Origin: a virus
Reading direction: 5' to 3' (one strand)
DNA length: 51,683 bases
Virus record (IMG/VR): IMGVR_UViG_3300047552_000616
Coordinates: 1-51,683 of that record
Shown: piece after piece, positions 1 through 9,400 of the stretch
Numbering within the stretch: the first letter of the stretch is position 1
Layout of the letters: each line of letters starts with the position of its first letter
Position numbers and translations under genes: made by a program
Notes under the pieces: generated by a model
What the model was told of the DNA's origin: nothing
Databases searched by the model: none
The model's input: only the letters and a program-made list of their open reading frames with translations

Positions 1-123
1 TACGGATGGGACTAGCTCTCGTCTTGCTATTACATTTACTCCATTGTTAACTACTAGTTATTTGGAGCTAGAAGCTAATGTAACATTCCATTGCTCAACT
101 GGCGCTGGTGTTGGACTTTTCGT
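1..123. repeat. Terminal direct repeat, left copy
   Basis: These bases are identical to 51561-51683. The fibre reading frame runs through the repeat without change, so it most likely reflects circular assembly (overlap of contig ends) of a circular or circularly permuted genome rather than a biological terminal repeat. A true short terminal repeat cannot be excluded from sequence alone. Confidence 0.95.
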
Positions 124-382
124 GCATGATGGCACTACAATCTTTAATGTTGTAACATCCGAAATTACCTCTGCATTGGATAATGAAACACAAAGTGTAT
201 GCCTTCGCGCCCTAGTTGCATCTCCCGGTTCAGTTAAAACGTATACTGTAATGGGATTCAAGAATAATGGCGAGACTAGTGTAGTGACAATGCATCAATC
301 TGTTGATGGTAATTTTGGTAATCAAATGGCTGGATACTTCTCTATCAAAGAAGTCAATATGGGAAGTCTAGCCATACTGTAA
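1..382 (+). CDS. Tail fibre-like structural protein, C-terminal part (joins 50719-51683)
   Basis: This is the C-terminal part of the gene that begins at 50719. The frame enters at base 2 and ends at the TAA at 380-382. After removal of one 123-bp repeat copy the whole protein is 407 residues. The visible part is beta-rich, with many Thr, Ser, Val and Asn and no catalytic motif, and ends in a compact domain like the C-terminal heads of phage fibres. The tail tube protein gene starts 4 bp downstream, which places it in the tail module. A fibre or appendage role is inferred from composition and position. Confidence 0.7.
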   Translation, partial: TDGTSSRLAITFTPLLTTSYLELEANVTFHCSTGAGVGLFVHDGTTIFNVVTSEITSALDNETQSVCLRALVASPGSVKTYTVMGFKNNGETSVVTMHQSVDGNFGNQMAGYFSIKEVNMGSLAIL

Positions 383-386
383 CTTT

Positions 387-1373
387 ATGCCCCTCTCCAA
401 TATCATAGATATCATCAGCCGTCAGTTTGGCTTCTCGGTAACAGATGCCGAAGAGAAAGCCACGCTGATTGATGGTATTAATACCGCCGCGCGAAAGATA
501 TACTTAGGCAATGATGGAGTAGGAGATGATCTTGATGGCAGTCTGGTAGAGAATGTATTCAATATCAATCAATCCAGTAATCAAGTATGCTTAACTCCCG
601 ATGCTGGTTGGATTCGTGGTGTAAGATACTTTGATAGTAGACTTCGGGTTGAGATTAACGACATGTATCCACGATATCATCATGGTGGATTTAGTCGCGA
701 AGCTTGGCCTATGAAGTTCCGGGAATTAAATAAGTCCCCACTAGCTCGGGATATTGAGAATCAATCTACACTGACATTTACAATTCCAGCCGTGGATGGT
801 GATATCGTAACAATCACAATCATTGGATCTACTACAAATTCTTCTTTTGTAAGGGAGGTAGTTACCATCCCGGTCGGGCTTAAGTCGGTAGAAACTGTGG
901 CAAACTGGACCACAGTAAAATCTATAGCTAAAACCGGGCGGAGCTTGTATGATATTTCCATCACAGATGCTGGAAGTAACGTCATGGCAGTCTGGCCTAA
1001 CTACATGAAACAGTTGGAACATGTGGTATTTCAGCTATCGGATGACGAATATAATCCTCCGGTCCTTGATCGCGCATCAGTTGAAGTATGCTATAAACAG
1101 TCGTTTGTCCCGATGGAGGAAGATTCGGATGAATTCCAATGTGGACAACAATACGATGAAACTATCGCATGGAAGTTCATCGAGCTATATCAACTCCTAA
1201 AGAAAGATAATGCTCAAGCCGCGCTGGCAGCTAAAGGATTGGTAGCTGAAAGTCTAGGAGAAATTGGACAGAATGCAGATGAGAATCGAGTGAAGAAACT
1301 TAACTTTAGAAAGCCCGGAGTATATAGAGCTTTCGATAGACTTCGTAATGGATATCCATATAGGAGCCTGTAA
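387..1373 (+). CDS. Tail tube/head-tail adaptor-like protein
   Basis: The product is 328 residues with a helical N terminus (about residues 5-40, INTAARKIYLG), a beta-rich middle and a helical C terminus (AWKFIELYQLLKKDNAQAALAAKG). Helix-beta-helix order, and a position just before a long nozzle-like protein, fit the tubular/adaptor proteins of short-tailed phages (T7 gp11 or P22 gp4 role). It is longer than those, and I infer that the beta-rich part at about residues 125-225 is an inserted domain. It is the first gene after the fibre, 4 bp from its stop. No Shine-Dalgarno site is visible. The role is inferred from gene order and fold pattern. Confidence 0.6.
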   Translation: MPLSNIIDIISRQFGFSVTDAEEKATLIDGINTAARKIYLGNDGVGDDLDGSLVENVFNINQSSNQVCLTPDAGWIRGVRYFDSRLRVEINDMYPRYHHGGFSREAWPMKFRELNKSPLARDIENQSTLTFTIPAVDGDIVTITIIGSTTNSSFVREVVTIPVGLKSVETVANWTTVKSIAKTGRSLYDISITDAGSNVMAVWPNYMKQLEHVVFQLSDDEYNPPVLDRASVEVCYKQSFVPMEEDSDEFQCGQQYDETIAWKFIELYQLLKKDNAQAALAAKGLVAESLGEIGQNADENRVKKLNFRKPGVYRAFDRLRNGYPYRSL

Positions 1374-1378
1374 TTCTA

Positions 1379-3088
1379 ATGTCCTCTCCTGCTGAAGCAA
1401 AGATTATCCAAAGTTCATTTTCAGGTGGACTACGTAGATCAGTAGATGCTACGGAGTTATCTGAAAGTGAATACTTCTTCTTAGCTAACGGGCGCACCCG
1501 GACTAATAAAATCCGGCCTACCAAGAAACATTTGGATATAACTTCCCGAATACCTGAAGGGTTAATGCAAGGTATCTATGGAGCAGATAATTTACTCCTA
1601 GTTTTTGTTAGTGGAAATGCCTATTACTTAGATTTCCTTAATGCTGGCATGGTAGCCAACTGGACTTTCAACAAGCTAAATCCCTTCCAGCAAGTCCGGG
1701 CTGATGTAGAGTATGTCTATGCCCAACTAATTCCCCAAAGCAGTAATAAGTATACTCGTAAGCTATCCGATGAAGGTAATGTGGGAGGGGAAGTTCTACT
1801 GCCCGAAATTGTATTGAATGGTTCCCCATCATGTGCTGTAGTTCAAGATGGATATAGTAGGCCACAGATTATCGAGACAACAGGAGCATGTAGATATTGT
1901 AAGGGATTTGCGGAGTGGGCATACGATGATCCCGAATATGTCCCTGTAGGCAAGAATATGGCATATGTGGATGGGATACTATATACAGTAGATCCTACAA
2001 GTAGTTTCATATTCCGATCTGTTCAAGGTAGGCCACTAGATCATATGGTGGCGATAGACATAGAAGGGAATCCAGTAGATAGTAATGAACTTAAAGGTGG
2101 AGCATACTTCACAAGTCATGATGTAGACTATGAGCGTATTGTAGGTATTCATCAGATACCTAGCAATAACAGGGGATTCATTGTTAGTAGCAGGAAATCT
2201 ACATATATCGTAGCCCCTAACTGGGAACAGACAGTATATGCTCAGCCTACGTTCAATAACATATTTCTCTTTAGTTCAGGTGAAGTTAGTCCGAATGGAG
2301 CTACGGATATTGGTGGAGATACAGCTTTGGTTGATTTCAGTGGAATTAAGTCATTCAATGCAGTAGCAACAACTAGCTTTGATGGTAAGAATGCTCCATT
2401 TAGTAAAGATGTATTCAATCTATTTGAATACTCCCCTAACAAACCAGTTATCCAGACTGTCACAGCCGCGATAACTTATGACAATTATGGGGTCTTTGGT
2501 GTCACGACAATTCATGGGCCAGCGATTATGGTCTATGATACCCTAATTCAGAAGTGGATAAGTTGTGACCTATTAGATGCGGATGCTGGCCTAATTAAGC
2601 AATTCTGTGAAATTAAGGTAGAAGGTATCCGTAAGCTATTTTTCATCACAACTGCTAACAAGGTATTTGAGGCATGGGGAAGTGATGAAACATCTAGTTG
2701 CAAATTGTATACCCGAGAGTGGACTTCAGGCGATCCCGAAATAGAGACCACATTGAATGCAGTCAAACTTCTGTTTATCAATGTAAGAGAATCCGGGACA
2801 GTTTACCTGACACAATTCGCGGATGGCGTTAAGGGAACTCGTAAAAGCTATGCTATTACTGCTCCTACCTATACTCCTTCTTCTGGCTATGTTAGTGTTC
2901 CTTTTCAGGAAGTAGATAGTGGGAACACGGAGAATGTGACATTTGGATTACAGTCTGGTAAGCAGGGATGGAAACAGGGATTACTGATTGAGTGGGATTT
3001 TGATGCAGAACTTAGTCACATTAAACTTATTGCTATGCCTCAAGGTGGAGATGTAGCTACTAAGCAAACATTGAGGACTAGAAGCTAG
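1379..3088 (+). CDS. Tail nozzle/tubular B-like protein
   Basis: The 569-residue product starts with the SFSGGL..S.....ESEY..L.NG pattern typical of beta-propeller tail nozzle proteins of podoviruses (T7 gp12 or P22 gp10 type). Repeated beta blades follow, such as NMAYVDGILYTVDP, NNRGFIVSSRKSTYIVAP, GGDTALVDFSGIKSFN and IMVYDTLIQKWIS, and the C-terminal part is beta-rich. It would form the distal tail tube through which DNA passes. It starts 5 bp after the previous gene. Recognition rests on the blade pattern and position, not on a search. Confidence 0.65.
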   Translation: MSSPAEAKIIQSSFSGGLRRSVDATELSESEYFFLANGRTRTNKIRPTKKHLDITSRIPEGLMQGIYGADNLLLVFVSGNAYYLDFLNAGMVANWTFNKLNPFQQVRADVEYVYAQLIPQSSNKYTRKLSDEGNVGGEVLLPEIVLNGSPSCAVVQDGYSRPQIIETTGACRYCKGFAEWAYDDPEYVPVGKNMAYVDGILYTVDPTSSFIFRSVQGRPLDHMVAIDIEGNPVDSNELKGGAYFTSHDVDYERIVGIHQIPSNNRGFIVSSRKSTYIVAPNWEQTVYAQPTFNNIFLFSSGEVSPNGATDIGGDTALVDFSGIKSFNAVATTSFDGKNAPFSKDVFNLFEYSPNKPVIQTVTAAITYDNYGVFGVTTIHGPAIMVYDTLIQKWISCDLLDADAGLIKQFCEIKVEGIRKLFFITTANKVFEAWGSDETSSCKLYTREWTSGDPEIETTLNAVKLLFINVRESGTVYLTQFADGVKGTRKSYAITAPTYTPSSGYVSVPFQEVDSGNTENVTFGLQSGKQGWKQGLLIEWDFDAELSHIKLIAMPQGGDVATKQTLRTRS

Positions 3089-3093
3089 GGAGT

Positions 3094-3453
3094 ATGGATG
3101 ATATAACCCTAAATGATTGCTTTCAGTTTATTCTTAAGTATCGAAAAAATAAGGTATTTAGAGGATTTTCGGAAGCTCAGATTAAGGGAGCACTAAGCCA
3201 GGGATTACAGACTGAGTGTATAATCGTTGACGTTAAAGATAACAAGATATGTGGCTTAGCTTTAGGAATCCCGTTCTTCACAACTTACACGATGCACGTA
3301 TCTCATATCTTGTGTATCGAGGCTGGTTCGATGGCAAGAATTTTGCTACGTTTCATGGAACTTTGGCCAGGTTGGAATATAGAAGCAGAGCGAAAAGGAA
3401 AGCTTAAGAAATACAAACCTAGTATATTTAAGAAGATTTTATCTTATGGGTGA
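3094..3453 (+). CDS. GNAT acetyltransferase-like virion-module protein
   Basis: The 119-residue product has the layout of a shortened GNAT fold: an N-terminal helical pair (residues 1-40), central strands with ECIIVDVKDNKICGLALGI, then HVSHILCIEAGSMARILLRFMELWPGWNIEAERKGK. Small GNAT-like proteins sit between nozzle and internal virion genes in many podoviruses. I do not see the canonical acetyl-CoA loop Q/RxxGxG/A, so catalysis is doubtful. A GGAG lies just before the ATG, and its end overlaps the next gene by 8 bp. Confidence 0.45.
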   Translation: MDDITLNDCFQFILKYRKNKVFRGFSEAQIKGALSQGLQTECIIVDVKDNKICGLALGIPFFTTYTMHVSHILCIEAGSMARILLRFMELWPGWNIEAERKGKLKKYKPSIFKKILSYG

Positions 3454-3892
3454 CACATTAAACCAGGACTACAAATATTCGATGCCAAGTAGCTTCGGGA
3501 GCACTAATGGTAAGGTATTTGTGCCTAATTTCCTTTTAGCTAGCACGCCATGGCAATATCCGCAATCTGTCCGGGAATCTGTTGGAGGATATTTTGGACT
3601 AAATCCTAAGACTGTAACACAGGATATTGGAGCCATGTATAAGAATCCTATTGTTGGTGACAGAAGGCTAGATCCCAATAGCCCCTGGACTGGATTGGCA
3701 CAGAAAGAGCCTACTGATAGTTTATTCCAGAAACTAGATGCAGCTATTATGGATAATAAAGGAGCTGGCACAGCTAGAGGAGCACAACAATATAGTGGTT
3801 TTGGCACTGGAATGCCAATCAATAGATCTAAAATACGGCAGCAATCCCTTAAAGATGTCTATGCATCTATGGGAATCACACCATCAATTTAA
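3446..3892 (+). CDS. Small internal virion-module protein, unknown
   Basis: This 148-residue protein is rich in Gly, Pro, Ser, Asn and Gln and has no membrane segment or enzyme motif. Its start overlaps the end of the GNAT-like gene by 8 bp, and it precedes three larger Gln/Gly/Pro-rich proteins that look like internal virion (ejection) proteins. A structural or ejection accessory role is inferred from position and composition only. Confidence 0.5.
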   Translation: MGDTLNQDYKYSMPSSFGSTNGKVFVPNFLLASTPWQYPQSVRESVGGYFGLNPKTVTQDIGAMYKNPIVGDRRLDPNSPWTGLAQKEPTDSLFQKLDAAIMDNKGAGTARGAQQYSGFGTGMPINRSKIRQQSLKDVYASMGITPSI

Positions 3893-3909
3893 CTAACTGA
3901 TACAATATT

Positions 3910-4758
3910 ATGGGCGACTCTGGACCATCACAAGAACCTACAAGCCAACAGCTATCTAGCTTTACAGCAGCGCTGCCGGGCTATCTTCGCACAGTGGCAC
4001 GGGAGACTTTGCCATACGAACAGCAGATGCTTGGCAATAGGGCTGTTATTGCCCCACAACAGATGTCCCTTGAAGAGGGCTTGTTGGGATACTATGGTCC
4101 TCGCTATGCTGGCATTGGAGCAGATATCCAAGAACAGCTTGCCATGCGTAATGCGATGACAGAAGGTAATGTATTACGTGGTCCGGGAACTGATCTGGTG
4201 ACTTCTGCCCAACAACTTGCCCAGTATGTTGATCCCCAATATTATGCTGGTAGGCAGGCAGCCGGGGGTAAGATGGTGGATCTTATGGGGACATTGAACC
4301 CCTATGGATTGTCCGGTAGCGAACGAGAAGAAGTGGCGCGAGGGTTGAATAGAACTAATTTGGCATCTGGTAATGCTAATACTCCATCCCAAACTGCCGC
4401 GATTAGTAATGCTTTGACTTTTGGTGATAGGTATGCTGCCAAACAAAACCAGATATCCAATATCCTAGCTCAAACGCCAGCACAGTTGGCTAGCTTTAAG
4501 TCCGGAGTGGATGTATTCCAGCAAGCTACTGGTCGGCCTAGCTATGGACAGAATTTCGGGCAAGGACAATATAATACACAACAGGGTCAATTTGGGTCTG
4601 TTCCTGTTGGACTAGCGCAGAATCTATTTGGTGAGGTTGGGCAGAATGTTAGAAACTTCCAGAATATAGATGCCCAGAAGAAAGATTGGGCAGATTATCT
4701 GGGTCAAGTTACTAGCTCGGTTGGTAACCTAACTTCTGGTATGAGCTTTGGAATGTGA
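3910..4758 (+). CDS. Internal virion (ejection) protein-like
   Basis: The 282-residue product is rich in Gln, Gly, Ala and Asn, with long helical stretches (residues about 15-120 and 125-190) and a glycine-rich tail. Its place directly before two long disordered or helical proteins matches the gp14/gp15/gp16 ejection set of T7-like phages, but I see no sequence signature that proves homology. The start is the ATG 17 bp after the previous stop, with an AT-rich leader and no Shine-Dalgarno site. Confidence 0.5.
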   Translation: MGDSGPSQEPTSQQLSSFTAALPGYLRTVARETLPYEQQMLGNRAVIAPQQMSLEEGLLGYYGPRYAGIGADIQEQLAMRNAMTEGNVLRGPGTDLVTSAQQLAQYVDPQYYAGRQAAGGKMVDLMGTLNPYGLSGSEREEVARGLNRTNLASGNANTPSQTAAISNALTFGDRYAAKQNQISNILAQTPAQLASFKSGVDVFQQATGRPSYGQNFGQGQYNTQQGQFGSVPVGLAQNLFGEVGQNVRNFQNIDAQKKDWADYLGQVTSSVGNLTSGMSFGM

Positions 4759-4766
4759 AGTAATAT

Positions 4767-6449
4767 ATGAGCACAAGAGCTAACGCAGAGAAATACGGAA
4801 GCCGTCGCGGATCTGGTGGTACTGGATTTGGCGGACTAATGCAATATGCTTTGGGTCTTGGTCCTGATCCAGAAGCTCGTATTCGACGACTGCTGGAAAT
4901 GGAGGATGAATTTAAGACAGCATCCGAAGCTCGCGCTAACGCGGCAGCGGCGGACCGGCAAAGACAGGCCACAGATGAACAGATTAGATTTGGGAAATCT
5001 GAGAGGGAAGCTAAGACAGCAGAAGAGACCAAGAAGTTTGGGGAGACATCTACTGGGATTGGGCAAGCTTTAGGATCTTTGCCTACTGAGGATCTACAGA
5101 GATATATTCCAGCCGGGACTACTTTCGAGTCTCCTGAAGAACAGGCTAGATTTGTAGCAAGTAGACAGCAATTGTTGGCTGGATTGCCCGTGATGTCCGG
5201 GAATCAACAGCAGGATATTCAAAATAGAAATCTCATTGATCTATATGGATCTAGTGAAGGTAGGACTATCCAGAGAGCTGTAGAGGCAAATAAGGGTAAT
5301 GTAAACGTGGGACCAGGACAGGCTGTATTTGGCCCACTAGATACATTTACTGGAAGTGGGAGTAAGGTGTTGAGGAAGTATGAGAAGACAATAGATCCCA
5401 CTACAAACATGGAGAAAATAGTCCCCGTCGATGTAATGGAGACTATTCCGGCCCAACGAACTACCAATGTTAGTGAAGAAGAAATGGCTAAGTTTAAGGG
5501 TGTCCCTAGCGCGGGTGGTGGTAGCCAATACTATCAGGGATATCCTGGTGATTCTCCATTCCCGGCTCGTCCTGCCGCTCCTAGTGTGCCACAAGCTAGC
5601 GCGGAAAGAGCTACTGGACCTGCTCAGAATAGTAGTGCTGGAAGTATGTCTCGCATTGCTGAGTCTATGCTTACTGGTGGTATTTCTGGAATGGGAACAG
5701 AGATTGGAAAACAGATTCAACAGAATTATCAAGAGGCAAATAGAACTGGAAATATGGGTAGATGGGGAAGTCCAGAAACTCCTAAAGTTAGTGGTCCCAA
5801 TTTTTGGGATTTAATTTGGGGTGGACCCGAAAAATATGTTGGTGATATTCTTGGACAATCTATTCAGAAATCTATCCCTAAAGCTAAGCCAGCAGCTAGT
5901 CCTGATAATCCTATCCCACGGGCTACGGGTGAACAGATGGGACCGCCCGCGCCATCTCAATGGAGTCCGGATGGAACTAAATGGATACCGCAAAAGCCGT
6001 TAGATCCAGCAACACTTCCATCTATTGTTCCACCTACATCCCAACTTAATCCCCTAGAATATCTCCCCCAAACAGGAGCTGGTAACTTTGCTCCTGTATC
6101 TACAACCTGGACCGAGCAACTCCCACAAATGACATCCGCGCTAACCGGACTCCAAGATGGCCAATATCCAACGGAGCTTCCTGCGCCCGGAACTGTGCCC
6201 CCATGGCAACCCCAACGAAGAGTCGCGCCAACTTTCGAGTTACCTGAGCCAGCAAATGACTACTTAAGAATGCTCATGAGCGAAGTGGCAAAAGCTATGT
6301 ATCCCCAGAAAGAGCGTGAGTTACAGGATGAATGGGCCGCGAATAAGGCTCTAGTTGAACAGCAACGAATGGCACCATACAATGAATTGATGGCACGGAG
6401 TAAGCAAGAATACGACACGAAGTATCCGCCCTTTGGACCGAAACGCTAA
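4767..6449 (+). CDS. Internal virion protein-like, Pro/Gln-rich
   Basis: The 560-residue product has an N-terminal coiled-coil-like charged segment (residues about 30-105, EARIRRLLEMEDEFKTASEA then RQRQATDEQ). A largely disordered Pro/Gln/Gly-rich middle follows, and then a short helical C terminus with MLMSEVAKAMYPQKERELQDEW. It lies 8 bp after the previous gene and 5 bp before the giant ejection protein. I infer that it is packaged in the head or tail core. No enzymatic motif is visible. Confidence 0.5.
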   Translation: MSTRANAEKYGSRRGSGGTGFGGLMQYALGLGPDPEARIRRLLEMEDEFKTASEARANAAAADRQRQATDEQIRFGKSEREAKTAEETKKFGETSTGIGQALGSLPTEDLQRYIPAGTTFESPEEQARFVASRQQLLAGLPVMSGNQQQDIQNRNLIDLYGSSEGRTIQRAVEANKGNVNVGPGQAVFGPLDTFTGSGSKVLRKYEKTIDPTTNMEKIVPVDVMETIPAQRTTNVSEEEMAKFKGVPSAGGGSQYYQGYPGDSPFPARPAAPSVPQASAERATGPAQNSSAGSMSRIAESMLTGGISGMGTEIGKQIQQNYQEANRTGNMGRWGSPETPKVSGPNFWDLIWGGPEKYVGDILGQSIQKSIPKAKPAASPDNPIPRATGEQMGPPAPSQWSPDGTKWIPQKPLDPATLPSIVPPTSQLNPLEYLPQTGAGNFAPVSTTWTEQLPQMTSALTGLQDGQYPTELPAPGTVPPWQPQRRVAPTFELPEPANDYLRMLMSEVAKAMYPQKERELQDEWAANKALVEQQRMAPYNELMARSKQEYDTKYPPFGPKR

Positions 6450-6454
6450 ATCAT

Positions 6455-9400
6455 ATGCCAGTATTTCTACAGCCAGAAGAAAAAGCTAACTTACTGCGAG
6501 CTAAGGGATATGATCCGGCTCAATATGATGTCAATGAATTTGGCATCATTAGCCAGAAGCCACAGCAAACAGTAATCAATCAGCAACCCCCGTCTGGATT
6601 CTCTCCTACCGTAAATCCACCTACAACTGACAAAGTTAGTAGAACACAGGCTTTGGTATCAGGTGCGGGGAGTAGTGCTGGATCTACTGTTGGTGGTCTT
6701 GGGTTACCTGCTTTGGCTATGGGTCTAGGAGTATTCTCTGGAGTTGGGACAGTCCCCAGCTTACTGGGACTAACTGCTCTAGGTATTGGTGGTAGTTATC
6801 TAGGTGGCAAAGCTCAGCAGGGAATTGAGTCAGCAGTGCTCCCGCAACCCGCATTTGAATCTTTGCAGCAATCTAGGGCAGTAGCTCAAGCTGAACATCC
6901 CTATGCATTTGGTGCGGGTGCAGTATTACCTTCGGGTTTTGCTCTCCGTCCCAGTGTCTCAATGCTTCGCGACGCTGGAAAGGCTCTTGTTGGTGCTCGG
7001 CCTATTGGTAGTTTGGCAATGAGAGACTTACCGCTTATTCAACAGCAAGCATTAGCCAACACTGCTATTGGCGGAGCACTTGGAGCAGGTATTCCCACGG
7101 CTCAAAGTTTGATTCAACGTGGTGAATTACCTCCACTGTCCGAATTAATCCCCTCAACTGCTGCGGGATTACTTTTGAATACTCCTACCAAGCTAGTTGG
7201 ACAGAAGATTCTGCGATTTCCTGCCCCAGCTAACAGGGAAATAGACTCTGTGACCGCCGCTAAGTATCAAAAGCGAGTGGATTACTTCAAGGGAATGGGA
7301 TTGGGAGATGAAGAAGCTGCTGCTTTAGCGTTAAAGGAAGCAGAATTACTTCGAGCAAAGGAAAGTGCTGACCTAGAGACCAAGAAATATGGTGATGAGT
7401 ATCGAAGATTGCAAGAAGGTCAGACTGAAGCTGAAAGATTCGCGCAAGAACAGCAGGAAAGAGAGCTTGTAACCTTCCGCGAACAACTTCGGGAGCGCCA
7501 AAAGCTTGCTAGAATACCGGTTGAAGATCAACCTACTCAAGGTCCAGCCTTTACTGCTAAGGATTCGGAAGGGAATTACATTTGGGACAAGAAATCCTTC
7601 GGGCAAGCTGTTAAAAAGGCTGTGGCTACTGGTAGATTTCCAGAATCTCTGCTAAAGAAATACAGAATTGAGTCGGGTGACCCGCGAAGTGTAGATACAT
7701 CCATTAAACTCAATGAATCACAGTTACGGGAGTTCATGGACAAAGAATTCAACCCCGCTATTGGTGAAGCAATGGGGATTGAACAAGATATTCTCAAGCA
7801 ACAGAAGGCAGCAGCGGATGTAGAGAGACAACAAGCTGATGTTAAGAAGGCTAGGGTAGATGCTGCTAATTTACTTAAGCAACAAGCTGCATATAATGAG
7901 AGATATCGTCTATACACTGAGCTAAAGAAGAATAATGTCCCAGAAGAGAAGATCAAGGATTTTGCTGGCCCGGATTATCGGGATTTTTCTAGTAAGTGGA
8001 ACCGGGAGCGTGTAAGCGCGACGGTTAAAGCTGCTCCGGGACTAGATACTGCAGGACGAGAAGGTGAATTAGCATCCGGATTAGAGGGTGGATTGGATGT
8101 GAGGGATATCCAACAGCAAATTGCTGAGGAAGTTAAGCCTAAGATTGAGCCATTTAAGCCAACAGAGCCTGCCGCGCCAACTTATCCCAAACCTGCTGAG
8201 GATATTGATTTGCGACAGCTTCAGGCTACAATGAAGCGGAATCAGTTGGGTGAACCACCAGCAGAAGGGACTACTAGGTATGCTCCCGACGAAGAATCCA
8301 CTCCAACTTCCCCCAAACTTCCATCTCCTCCAGAAGAACCCTCACCAGAAGCCCTAAAGATAGCCGGGCGTGCTGGACTCACAGATATCGTCGGTCGTGA
8401 AGAACTCACTGGCGACAAAGGTGAACCTGTCTTTGGTAAGTGGCAACCAAAGAAACCACAGGAAGCAGAGGTATCCCAACAAGCTCCAGATCCAGATTCA
8501 ATAGCTATCCATGAAGCTAATCACCGGCTGCGGATGAATGATTACGCCGGGATGACTAAGACTGGCAAAGCATTGTGGGAGAGGGGAGAAGCATTGGGTA
8601 ATGATGCAGCCAAGGCTTTGGGTATTAGTCCCGAAGAATTACTTGTTCGCGCTATCACGCCCCGGACTAAGGAACTAGCTCGGATGCGCCTAAGTCGCGA
8701 GCGCGGGAATCAGCTTAAAACATGGTGGCGAGATTTCATGTCCAATGTGCGCTATACTTTGGGCAAGGATACTGCTGATGATATTGCCAATATACTATCA
8801 AGACGACAACTGGATCAGATTAACTATTGGGAAAGTCCATTGGCAGGTAAGGATATCTTGACAATGGTTAAGGGAATTCCGGGATATGGACAGGGAGACA
8901 CTAGACTTGCCCCCGAAAAAGATAAGTTCGGATATGTGGATATGGATATCCCAGCAGCTAAAGCTATAGCTGAGAAGGTCGGACTTAGGTGGGATGGTGA
9001 ACAGGGATGGTATGGGGAGAATGATCAGGTAGAAGGTATTTGGGGATTTACTGATACAAATCCGAAATCACCAGCATATAAGGCTACGTTCTACACTAAG
9101 GCCGGGGCTAGTGAAGGGGAAGTTCGGGCTAAGTTTGAGGAGAAGGTGGGGCAGTTTAAGAGTGGGGGGGAGGGGGAGACTAGATATGCTCCCGCTACAG
9201 ATACAGGAGAGAGTCCTGCTAGTGCTAAGCTTCCCTCCCGTCCCGATCCATTTCACCATCTCCTAATGCCAGTAAATGAGAAGGTAAAACTCATTGGTGG
9301 ATCTTCTGCTGGATTGTTGAGTAAACAGCTTAAAGCATTCGAGGGTGGCAGTAAATACTATCGGGGACAGTTTGTCAGTAAACTACAGAATATCTCCGAG

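Noticed and set aside
9160-9177. G7-A-G5 run as a programmed frameshift site
   Set aside because: The giant protein's frame is intact on both sides and no alternative frame of use follows.
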